Positions 46,446-54,363 of a stretch of DNA of 64,000 nucleotides are shown here, piece after piece (within the stretch, counting starts at the first letter, position 1; the number at the start of each line of letters is the position of its first letter). A program made the position numbers and the translations under genes. A model generated the notes under the pieces. That model searched no databases and was not told where the DNA came from. It saw nothing but the letters and a program-made list of their open reading frames with translations. Source of the DNA: an uncultured Oscillospiraceae bacterium (GTDB lineage: Bacteria; Bacillota; Clostridia; Oscillospirales; Acutalibacteraceae); NCBI GenBank assembly GCA_959601025.1, contig CAUGOD010000009.1:17281-81280 (forward strand), read 5' to 3'.

Positions 46446-46787
46446 ATGTCCATGACCCGGCGGGAAATAATAGATTACTGTCTGACCTTTCCCGACGCCT
46501 ACGAAGATTATCCTTTTGACGAGGAGACGCCGTTCCTGCGGCGGCGTTCCAACCAACGGGGCTTCGCCCTAATTCTGAACGTCCGCGGGCAGGAATGCGT
46601 CAACCTGAAGTGTCAGCCGGACCGCGCCGAGCTGTATCGGCTGGTCTACGCGGACGTAACCCCGGGCTTCCATATGAATAAAACCCACTGGAACACGGTG
46701 CGGATCGGCGGGGACGTGCCGGACGACGAGCTCTGCTCCATGATCGCCCACAGCTACGAGCTGACCGCCACCTACCGGCACCGGTAA
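46446..46787 (+). CDS. MmcQ/YjbR family DNA-binding-fold protein
   Basis: The 113-residue product starts MSMTRREIIDYCLTFPDAYE and contains DEETPFLRR, ILNVRGQECVNLKCQPDRAE and HMNKTHWNTVRIGGDVPDDE. The last pattern (NKxHWNTV) is diagnostic for the MmcQ/YjbR family with its double-wing fold. Biological role unknown. AAGGAG lies 8 bases before the ATG. Its upstream region is entirely made of the dispersed repeat (46278-46424), whose last box would serve as promoter. Confidence 0.92.
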   Translation: MSMTRREIIDYCLTFPDAYEDYPFDEETPFLRRRSNQRGFALILNVRGQECVNLKCQPDRAELYRLVYADVTPGFHMNKTHWNTVRIGGDVPDDELCSMIAHSYELTATYRHR

Positions 46788-46793
46788 GGCCGC

Positions 46794-47507
46794 CTATCTC
46801 CCGCTTTCCGTTCCTCTCTTTCCTTTGTCCAAATCCGCGCATGAGCGGGCAGCCGCGTCCAAAAAAGCGGTATACCACGCTTCCTCCATGAGGGGCAGGG
46901 ACGCATCCTCCGGCGGCGGATCGGCGGGGGGCGGAAACAGCAGGGGCGCTCTGTCGCAGCCCTGATGAAGCACGGCGCGGACATGACGGCGAAGTCCGCC
47001 CTCCCGGTCCAGACGGTATTCGGCTACCTCCAGCGTCGGTGCGCCGTTTGGAAGCGCGGCGTATTCTCCATAAAACAGCCGGGGAAGGCGGCCCACACCG
47101 AAAAACACCGCCGTATACCGGGCCAGTCCCACTTTCTCCGCCTGCGGCGGAGAAAGCTCGACAGCCAACAGGGCGGCGAAGCTCTCCTCGTTTTCATCGA
47201 GAGCGACGCAGTCCATCCCTGTCACCGGGCAGACGATTTCCTGCGCGGAAAGGCGGCTGCCCATCCATGCCCATTTTTCCCGAAAAAACATTACCGCCGC
47301 TTCGGGTCCCCGCTCAAAGGCGGTGTAAAACTCCTCCGGATTATCCAGAAGCAGCGGGGGCAGAATCTCCCGCTGGTAAATCATGCGCAACTCGTTTTCC
47401 GTCATCGCCGCCATTGCCAGTCCCCCTTCTTTCGCGGCCATCACGTCGTCCAGGCCGCCGTGTTCCATTGTAGCTTCTTTTCCGTGATCCGTCAATTTTT
47501 CCGTCAT
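46794..47507 (-). CDS. Uncharacterised protein
   Basis: A 237-residue soluble protein with no signal peptide or membrane helix. Segments such as NELRMIYQREILPPLLLDNP, EEFYTAFERGPEAAVMFFRE and LARYTAVFFGVGRLPRLFYG look like a folded alpha/beta protein. I do not recognise the family. Start is uncertain: ATGs at codons 1, 14, 23, 32 and 35 exist; 47507 lies only 23 bases from the divergent folC start, while the family-like part begins about residue 32. It converges on yjbR with 6 bases between the stops. Confidence 0.6.
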   Translation of the reverse strand: MTEKLTDHGKEATMEHGGLDDVMAAKEGGLAMAAMTENELRMIYQREILPPLLLDNPEEFYTAFERGPEAAVMFFREKWAWMGSRLSAQEIVCPVTGMDCVALDENEESFAALLAVELSPPQAEKVGLARYTAVFFGVGRLPRLFYGEYAALPNGAPTLEVAEYRLDREGGLRRHVRAVLHQGCDRAPLLFPPPADPPPEDASLPLMEEAWYTAFLDAAARSCADLDKGKRGTESGR

Positions 47508-47530
47508 TTTCTGTTATAAGGAGCTTTTCC

Positions 47531-48835
47531 ATGACCTATTCTGAAGCGCTGACCGCTATCGACGCGCTGAAGCCCGGCGGCATGAAGTGGGGCCTTGCCC
47601 GGATGGAGCGTATTCTTGCGCTGTGCGGGCATCCCGAACGCCGGCTTCGCTTCGTCCATGTGGCGGGCACCAACGGCAAGGGTTCCACCGCCCGGATGAT
47701 CCAGAGCATCCTGACCGCGGCGGGATACCGGACGGGGTTATACGCTTCCCCCGCCGTGACCGGGCTGCGGGATACCATTACGGTAGACGGCGAACCGATC
47801 CCGGAAACGAATTTTGCCGGACTGACGGAGACCCTCCTCTCCCACCGTGAGGAAATGGGGGACGCGGGCGGACTGTCGGAGTTTGAGCTTGTCACCGCGC
47901 TGGCGTTTTTGTATTTTGCCGGGCGGCATACCGATCTCTGCGTGGTGGAATGCGGGCTGGGCGGACTGGACGACGCGACCAACGTCATCCCTCCGCCCCT
48001 GGCGGCGGTTCTGACGCCGATCTCGCTCGATCATACGGCTGTCCTCGGCGGGACGGTCACAGCGATCGCCGAAAAAAAATGCGGCATCTTCAAGCCGCCC
48101 TGTGCGGTGGTTACTTCCCCCGCGCAGGATGAGGAAGCGCTCGGGGTAATTCTGGAACGGGCAGCCGCTTTGGGGCTGACCGTCCGCCTTCCCTCCGCCG
48201 CGACCGCTCCATTGCGGGAGGAAGCGCTCGGCCGGACGGCGTTTTCCTACGACGGCATGGAGATCGTCCTGCCATTGACCGGCGGTTTCCAGCGGGACAA
48301 CGCGCTCACCGCCATCGAAACGGTACGCGCCCTTGCGCCGGCCGGCTTCCCGGTGGAGCGGGCGGCGATCGAGGCCGGGCTGGCGGCGGCGCGGATACCC
48401 TGCCGGCAGGAGGTGCTGGCCGCCCCTCCCTCCCCTCTGGCGATGCTGGACGGCGCGCACAATCCGCAGGGGGTGGGGGCGCTGGCCGCCACGCTGGCAA
48501 AGCACGGTGTTTCCGGCCTCACCCTCGTAGCAGGAATGCTGGGAGACAAGGACGCCCCCCGTTGCGCGGCTCTGCTGGTCCCCTTCTGCCGCCGGGCGAT
48601 TTGTTGTACGCCGGATAATCCCCGCGCGCTCCCGGCGGAGCGGTTCGCCGGGCATCTGCGGGATGCGGCTCCTTCTCTCCCGGTCGCGGTGATCGAGAAC
48701 CCGGCCGCCGCGCTGGAGGCCGCTCTGGCCGACGGAGCCGCCTCCGTTGGGGGAAGCGGGCTGCTGGTCGCCGGTTCCTTTTATGTGGCGTCCGTCCTCC
48801 GTCCCCGGCTGCTGGAGCTGGAAAAGCGGGAATAG
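47531..48835 (+). CDS. folC: Folylpolyglutamate synthase / dihydrofolate synthase
   Basis: The 434-residue enzyme adds glutamate to folates and, in bifunctional forms, to dihydropteroate. The P-loop VHVAGTNGKGSTARMIQSIL, SPAVTGLRDTITVDGEPI, VECGLGGLDDATNV and ITPISLDHTAVLG-type segment (LTPISLDHTAVLGGTV) and MLDGAHNPQG are present. AAGGAG lies 7 bases before the ATG. Confidence 0.96.
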   Translation: MTYSEALTAIDALKPGGMKWGLARMERILALCGHPERRLRFVHVAGTNGKGSTARMIQSILTAAGYRTGLYASPAVTGLRDTITVDGEPIPETNFAGLTETLLSHREEMGDAGGLSEFELVTALAFLYFAGRHTDLCVVECGLGGLDDATNVIPPPLAAVLTPISLDHTAVLGGTVTAIAEKKCGIFKPPCAVVTSPAQDEEALGVILERAAALGLTVRLPSAATAPLREEALGRTAFSYDGMEIVLPLTGGFQRDNALTAIETVRALAPAGFPVERAAIEAGLAAARIPCRQEVLAAPPSPLAMLDGAHNPQGVGALAATLAKHGVSGLTLVAGMLGDKDAPRCAALLVPFCRRAICCTPDNPRALPAERFAGHLRDAAPSLPVAVIENPAAALEAALADGAASVGGSGLLVAGSFYVASVLRPRLLELEKRE

Positions 48836-48902
48836 CCGGAGCGGCTTAAACGCCGGAATAATTTCTTCCGTATGCCCGGATTCGTCAAAATTTTTACGGA
48901 CA

Positions 48903-48934
48903 GGCCTCTATCCTATGGGATAGGGGCTTTTTTT
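48903..48934 (+). terminator. Terminator of folC
   Basis: A 10-bp stem (48904-48913 with 48918-48927, one G-T pair) followed by seven T. The remainder of the gap to spoIIAA (to 49131) holds no gene; I could not identify a sigma-H promoter with confidence. Confidence 0.88.
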
Positions 48935-49131
48935 CTGCATATACTAATGCGAATTCCTTTTGAAAAGCATAAAACCTTAACGGCGCTTTTCCCGTTCTGA
49001 AAGCATTCTCATCGTCGGCAGGCATCAGCCTGCCCTCCCCGTTGCCCTTGCAGGATGAAAAAGGCACCCGTTAACCGATCTAAGCAATACGTGCCCAGAT
49101 ACCACGGATACGAAAGGGGAAGACAATACAT

Positions 49132-49494
49132 ATGGCATTGCGCATGGAAAACACCGCCGACGCATTAACCGTTCGGCTGGCGGGAGAGCTGGATCACCAC
49201 GCCGCCCGCAGGATGCGGGAGGAAATCGACGCCGCGGTGGAACGGACGAAACCGCCGCGGCTGCGGCTGGATTTCAGCGGAATCGGTTTCATGGACAGCT
49301 CGGGAATCGGGCTGATCATGGGACGTTTCCGCCTGATGCAGCTTTACGGCGGCACGCTGGAGGTCGTCGGCGCGTCCGAGCGGATACGGAAGATGATCCG
49401 GCTCGCCGGTCTGGACCGGCTCAACCTGTTGAAGGACGAGGACGGCGCGGAACCGGAAGGCGAAACGGCCGGAAAGACAACCGGCCGCCTGTAA
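49132..49494 (+). CDS. spoIIAA: Anti-sigma-F factor antagonist SpoIIAA
   Basis: A 120-residue STAS-domain protein. LRLDFSGIGFMDSSGIGLIM includes the phosphorylated Ser of the DSSGIG motif. Dephosphorylated SpoIIAA releases sigma-F from SpoIIAB in the forespore. It is a little longer than the Bacillus protein at the C terminus, with a Glu/Gly/Thr-rich tail. First gene of the classical three-gene operon. Confidence 0.96.
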   Translation: MALRMENTADALTVRLAGELDHHAARRMREEIDAAVERTKPPRLRLDFSGIGFMDSSGIGLIMGRFRLMQLYGGTLEVVGASERIRKMIRLAGLDRLNLLKDEDGAEPEGETAGKTTGRL

Positions 49495-49543
49495 AAGACT
49501 ATCACTCGCGGCGAAAACCGACGCGAAGAAAAGGAGATTTGCG

Positions 49544-50002
49544 ATGAAACCGTTCAATGAAATGAAGCTGAGCTTTCCCAGCCGCTCGGCCAACGAAGGC
49601 TTCGCCCGCGCGGCCGTCGCCGCATTCGTTTCCCAGCTTGATCCCGCGGTGGACGAGTTGGCCGACATCCGCACTGCCGTGTCGGAGGCGGTCACCAACT
49701 GCATCGTCCACGCCTATCCCGAGACCATTGGCAGCATCACGCTGACCGTCCGCCTGTACCACGACGGACGGGTGGTAATCAAAATCCGGGACAAGGGCTG
49801 CGGGATCGACGACGTAAAGCAGGCGATGGAGCCGCTGTTCACCACCGGCGGCGAGGAACGCTCCGGCCTGGGCTTCTCGGTGATGGAGAGCTTTTCCGAC
49901 AAGCTGAAGGTATCCTCCCGAAAGGGGAAGGGCACGCTGGTCACGTTGGAAAAATACATAGCGCTGCGCGGGGCCGCCCCCAGCTCCGCCAAACCGTCGT
50001 GA
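49544..50002 (+). CDS. spoIIAB: Anti-sigma-F factor / serine kinase SpoIIAB
   Basis: A 152-residue GHKL kinase. The N box TAVSEAVTNCIVHAYP, IRDKGCGIDD and TTGGEERSGLGFSVMES form the ATP site. It binds and blocks sigma-F and phosphorylates SpoIIAA. AAAGGAG lies 7 bases before the ATG, and the stop overlaps the sigF start. Confidence 0.97.
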   Translation: MKPFNEMKLSFPSRSANEGFARAAVAAFVSQLDPAVDELADIRTAVSEAVTNCIVHAYPETIGSITLTVRLYHDGRVVIKIRDKGCGIDDVKQAMEPLFTTGGEERSGLGFSVMESFSDKLKVSSRKGKGTLVTLEKYIALRGAAPSSAKPS

Positions 50003-50658
50003 GCCGCCGGGAGGAATTCATCTGCGACAATATTGGGCTGGTTCACTCCTGCGCCCGCCGGTTCAACGGCCGGGGTATTGAATACGACGACCTGTTCCAG
50101 GCGGGCTGCGTGGGGCTGGTCAAGGCGGCAGACGGCTTCGACGAGACGCGGGGGCTGAAGTTTTCCACCTACGCCGTGCCGGTGATTCTGGGCGAAATCC
50201 GCCGCCTGTTCCGGGACGGCGGGACGGTCAAGGTCAGCCGTTCCCTGAAGGAGCTGTCGATGCGGGCGGCCCGGGAACGGGAGCACTTCACGAATGCAGA
50301 GGGCCGCGAGCCCACGGTCGGTGAGATGGCTGATCTGCTCGGGGTGGAACGGGAGCAGGCAGCCGAGGCGATGGGGGCCGCGCTGCCTCCCCTCTCCCTC
50401 ACCCGTTCGGGCGACGAGGACGAGGGGGACCAGATCGACGTACCCGTCTCCCCGCCGGACGAGCTGCTGACCGACAAACTGGCCCTGCGGCAGGTACTCG
50501 GGGAGCTGGAACCGCGGGACCGGGAGCTGATCGTGCTGCGCTACCTGAAAAGCAACACCCAGCAGGCTACGGCGGATAAGCTCGGTATGACGCAGGTGCA
50601 GGTTTCCCGCCGGGAACGCGCCCTGCTGCTCCAGATGAGAGAAAAGCTGACGGGATAA
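49999..50658 (+). CDS. sigF: Forespore sigma factor SigF
   Basis: A 219-residue sigma-70-family factor with region 2 (YDDLFQAGCVGLVKAADGFD, FSTYAVPVILGEIRR), region 3 and region 4 (TQQATADKLGMTQVQVSRRE). The GTG start lies in GTGA, overlapping the spoIIAB stop by 4 bases, so translation is coupled. It directs early forespore transcription. Confidence 0.97.
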   Translation: MSRREEFICDNIGLVHSCARRFNGRGIEYDDLFQAGCVGLVKAADGFDETRGLKFSTYAVPVILGEIRRLFRDGGTVKVSRSLKELSMRAAREREHFTNAEGREPTVGEMADLLGVEREQAAEAMGAALPPLSLTRSGDEDEGDQIDVPVSPPDELLTDKLALRQVLGELEPRDRELIVLRYLKSNTQQATADKLGMTQVQVSRRERALLLQMREKLTG

Positions 50659-50745
50659 GGGGCGAAGCTTTGCTTCGCCCCTTATCCCGTCAGGTAAAAA
50701 ACGCTTTCGGGCCATCCGGGATGGCCCGAAAGCGTTTTCCTTTTT
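50651..50745. terminator. Two stacked hairpins between sigF and addA; two-way terminator
   Basis: The first is an 18-bp perfect stem (50651-50668 with 50672-50689, TTT loop) that includes the sigF stop codon. The second (50698-50715 with 50721-50738, loop CCGGG) has a T run (CCTTTTT) on the plus strand and A/T run (TTTTTTACC) on the minus strand. It ends both sigF and addA. Confidence 0.9.
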
Positions 50746-50748
50746 CCG

Positions 50749-53700
50749 TTACAGCCGAAGCTCCTTCAGAACCGAGGTGGCATCCACCGTGCCTCCCAGG
50801 GCGAAGGAATACAGCAGCGCCTCCTCCACCGGTGCGCCGAGGGTGCGGGACAGCGCATCGGCATAGATGTGCAGCTGCTCGCGGTACCGGCCAATCAGCT
50901 CGGCCCCCGTTTTCACCCGGTCGGTCTTATAATCCACGACGACCAGGCGGCCATTTTCCTCAAACACGCAGTCGGCGATGCCCTGCACGATCAGAAATTC
51001 TCCTTCGGCCTGCCGCCTCGCTTCCCCGTCCTCCGGGCCAAGCAGGAGGGCGGCGGGCAGATCGACGGTGAAATGCACCTCCCGCAGAAGGCGCGGGGCG
51101 GCCGCCATCCGGGCGTAGAGAGGAGAAAGAAAGAACCTCCGCACCCGCGCGGCGGGGATCGCCTCCCCCTGCTCCGGGGTGAGGAAGCCATCCGCCGTCA
51201 GCCGCCGGATTTCAGCGGAAACATCGGCCGAGGCGGCGGGATAGTCCGCGAACTGCATGAAGGTATGCAGGGCGGTCCCCCGCTCGGCAGGGGTCAGCCC
51301 GCCCTCGCTGAGGAAAGCGGGACGGGAAGCGGCGACATGCTCCCGACGAACCCGGCCATGGGAAAGCTCCGACGCCGCCAGCTTGGCCGGCAGGGCGCTC
51401 ACCGCCGCGTAGGGATAGCGGTATGCCATGCGGCGCTCCACCTCGGCGGCAAAGGAAGCGTCCGGCGCGACGGACTCTACCCCGGCCCTTTCCGCTTCTT
51501 CCGGCGGCGGGGAGCGGAGCACGTCAATCTTCCACGCCGTATCAGCCGGACGGACCGACACGCAGTCGTCCCCCGCGAGGGAACGCAGATGCCCGCCCGA
51601 CGGATGCCGCAGGGCGGCGGACAAAAGCCAATCCCCCATCCCCCCGGCGGCGAGGACCGCCGAGACGGGAAGGGCCTCCCCCTCTCCCAGCGACGCGGCG
51701 AGGGACGCCAGTTTATTCTCCGGCCTGGGCAGGGTCATCACCATACAGAGCTTCTCCCTGGCGCGGGTCATGGCGACGTACAGCACCCGCAGCTCCTCCG
51801 CCCGCTCGCTGCGGCGGATGGTAAGGGCGACCGCCTGCCGGGGCAGGGTATTCCACTGGGTCAGGGTTTCCGGATTCCGCCGCTTCATTCCCACCCCCGC
51901 CTCGGGATGGAGGAGAAGGTTCGCGGTGGTGGATTCCCGGTTGAACTGCCCGCCCAGGCCGGCGAGGAAAACCACGGGAAATTCCAGCCCCTTGGAGTTG
52001 TGGATGCTGAGGATGCGCACCGCGTCCTCCTGACCCGCAACCGAGGCGGGGGCCATATCCAGCCCCTGCTGCTCCATCCGGTCAAGGAAACGGACAAAGG
52101 CGGACAAGCCGCGGAAGCCGTTCTGCTCAAACCGGCGGGCATTGTCATGCAGAAGCCGCAGGTTGGCCACCCGCTGCGCGCCGTGCCGCATCGCGCCGGC
52201 CGCGGCAAGCAGGCCCGCGTCCTCATACACCCGGTGGATCAGCCGGTCGGCCGGAAGAGTGACGGCCAGCACCCGCCAGCTGTCCAGCCGCCGGAGGAAG
52301 TCCGCCGCCCGCTCCCGCAATTCCTGCCGCTCCCCCTCCCGCGCGTACCGGCGCAGGGCGGTATATAGACGGCGGCCGCTCCGGCCGCGGTCGGTTTGCC
52401 GGATTTCGGCCAGGTCGTCCGGCGTGAAGCCGAACGCCGGGGAAAAGAGGACGGCCAGCAGGGGCACGTCCTGCACGGGATTGTCGATGATCCGCAGCAG
52501 GGAAACCGCGCCCGCCACCTCCGGCGCGGAGAAGAAGCCCCCGGCGGAAGAGGTCCAGGCCGGCACGCCGCAGCGGTTCAGCTCGTCCACATACGCCGCC
52601 GCGTGAGCGCTTTTGCTCCGCAGCAGGATACAGAAGTCTCCCCATCGCGCCGGGCGCAGCCCGCCTCCCTCCGCAATGGGAAAGGAAGCGAGCATTTCCC
52701 GTATCCGGACGGCGATTACCCGTGCCTCGGCCGCGTCCCGGGCGTCGGATTCCTCCCGGGTTCCGCCGTCCACGATCAGCAGCTCGGTCTCCCGGTCGGG
52801 GGCGTCGGGATAAACGGCGGAGGGGATCAGCGCCTCCCGCTCGTCGTAGTCGATGCCACCGACCGGCCGGGTCATCAGCTGGCGGAAAACGAAATTGACC
52901 GCGTCGGTCACCTCCCGCCGGGAGCGGAAGTTGTTTCCCAGCGTGATAGAGGCCGGGTAATGCGTCCCGTCGAAGGGCGGATACCCGTCCCGGCGGCGGA
53001 TGAAAATTTCCGGCATGGCCTGGCGGAAGCCGTAAATACTCTGCTTCACATCCCCGACCATGAACAGGTTGGCTTCTTCCCTGGATAAAGCGCGGAAGAG
53101 CGCGTCCTGCGCGGCGTTGGTGTCCTGGTATTCGTCCACCAGCACCTCGTCGAACCGGCCGGAGAGCTCGGCGGCGAGAGGGGTGCGTTCCCCGTCCTCC
53201 CCAATCAGGAGCTGGAGGGCATAATGCTCCAGGTCTCCGAAATCCACCAGTCCCCGGCGGCGCTTCTTTTCCGCAAAGCGGGCGGAATACCGGCGGACGG
53301 TCTCGAACAGGACGGACACCAGCCGGGAAAGGGCGCGGATATCCGCTTTGCAGTCCGCCTCCGACCCGCAGAGGAGGGCGTCGATATCCTTCAGCCGTTT
53401 TTTCACGTCGTCCCGCAGGGCCGTGACCCGGTTTTTCCGGATCTCATCCTCGTAATTCCGCAGCGAGGGGAGACGGCCGAAGACCAGCGCGGCCATCCTT
53501 TCCGCCGCTCCGTCCCACGTCAGGCCGGGGGCGGCCAGGGCGGCGGAAAGGCTGGTCAGCATCTCCCGTTCCCGCGTGAGAACCGGGCCGTATTTATCGG
53601 CCATCACCGGCTCCTCCGCCGTCAGGGCGAGGGCGCGGGAGAGAAGGGCGGCGCAGCCCTCCGCCGTGTCCCGCAGGAAGGCGATCACCTCCTGCCCCCA

Positions 53701-54342
53701 CGCGGTTTCGATGACCGGGCCGTCCGCCGTGTAGGCCGCTTCCTTTTCCCGGAGCCATGCGTCGGGAAAGGGATGGGACTGCACGAACTCATGCAGCCGC
53801 CGCACCGCCTGGAACAGTCCCCGGTCGTCCCGGAGGGGACTGAGCAGGGCGGCCAGCTCCCGGAACGCGGCGGCGGTATCCGCATCCTCTTCGGCGTAAA
53901 GCTCCTCCACGATCTCGCTCGCCGCTTCCTCCTGTAAAAGAGCGGTCTCGGCCTCCTCCGCCACCTTGAAGCCGGGAGGCAGGCCGAGCAGGTGGAACTG
54001 CTCCCGCACAAGGGAGGAGCAAAAGCCGTGGACGGTGCTGATATTCGCCTGGGGCAGCAGCATCTGCTGACGCTGGAGCCGCCGGTCCTCCGGATGCTCC
54101 GCAATCAGGGCGGAGAGGGCGGCGGAAAGCCGCTGCTTCATCTCGGCGGCGGCGGCTTTGGTGAAGGTGACCACCAGCAGACGATCCACATCCACCGGAT
54201 TTTCCGGATCGGTGATCAAGCCGATTACCCGCTGTACCAGCACCGAGGTTTTTCCCGAACCGGCGGCGGCCGAGACCAGCACCGTCCCGCCCCGCGCGTC
54301 GATACACTGCTTCTGTTCGGTTGTCCACTGACGGGACGGCAT
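50749..54342 (-). CDS. addA: ATP-dependent helicase/nuclease subunit A
   Basis: The 1197-residue subunit has an N-terminal UvrD-type helicase (Walker A SAAAGSGKTSVLVQRVIGL, VTFTKAAAAEMKQRL, DEYQDTNAAQDALF, motif VI YVAMTRAREKL). A C-terminal RecB-type nuclease follows (GIADCVFEENGRLVVVDYKT). With AddB it resects double-strand ends for recombination. It follows addB by 21 bases. Confidence 0.97.
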   Translation of the reverse strand: MPSRQWTTEQKQCIDARGGTVLVSAAAGSGKTSVLVQRVIGLITDPENPVDVDRLLVVTFTKAAAAEMKQRLSAALSALIAEHPEDRRLQRQQMLLPQANISTVHGFCSSLVREQFHLLGLPPGFKVAEEAETALLQEEAASEIVEELYAEEDADTAAAFRELAALLSPLRDDRGLFQAVRRLHEFVQSHPFPDAWLREKEAAYTADGPVIETAWGQEVIAFLRDTAEGCAALLSRALALTAEEPVMADKYGPVLTREREMLTSLSAALAAPGLTWDGAAERMAALVFGRLPSLRNYEDEIRKNRVTALRDDVKKRLKDIDALLCGSEADCKADIRALSRLVSVLFETVRRYSARFAEKKRRRGLVDFGDLEHYALQLLIGEDGERTPLAAELSGRFDEVLVDEYQDTNAAQDALFRALSREEANLFMVGDVKQSIYGFRQAMPEIFIRRRDGYPPFDGTHYPASITLGNNFRSRREVTDAVNFVFRQLMTRPVGGIDYDEREALIPSAVYPDAPDRETELLIVDGGTREESDARDAAEARVIAVRIREMLASFPIAEGGGLRPARWGDFCILLRSKSAHAAAYVDELNRCGVPAWTSSAGGFFSAPEVAGAVSLLRIIDNPVQDVPLLAVLFSPAFGFTPDDLAEIRQTDRGRSGRRLYTALRRYAREGERQELRERAADFLRRLDSWRVLAVTLPADRLIHRVYEDAGLLAAAGAMRHGAQRVANLRLLHDNARRFEQNGFRGLSAFVRFLDRMEQQGLDMAPASVAGQEDAVRILSIHNSKGLEFPVVFLAGLGGQFNRESTTANLLLHPEAGVGMKRRNPETLTQWNTLPRQAVALTIRRSERAEELRVLYVAMTRAREKLCMVMTLPRPENKLASLAASLGEGEALPVSAVLAAGGMGDWLLSAALRHPSGGHLRSLAGDDCVSVRPADTAWKIDVLRSPPPEEAERAGVESVAPDASFAAEVERRMAYRYPYAAVSALPAKLAASELSHGRVRREHVAASRPAFLSEGGLTPAERGTALHTFMQFADYPAASADVSAEIRRLTADGFLTPEQGEAIPAARVRRFFLSPLYARMAAAPRLLREVHFTVDLPAALLLGPEDGEARRQAEGEFLIVQGIADCVFEENGRLVVVDYKTDRVKTGAELIGRYREQLHIYADALSRTLGAPVEEALLYSFALGGTVDATSVLKELRL

Positions 54343-54363
54343 AGCCGCCGCCTCCTTTCGTAT

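Noticed and set aside
48940..49131. Sigma-H promoter of the spoIIA operon
   Set aside because: GAAT-type -10 candidates exist, but none has a matching AGGA-type -35 at the right distance.
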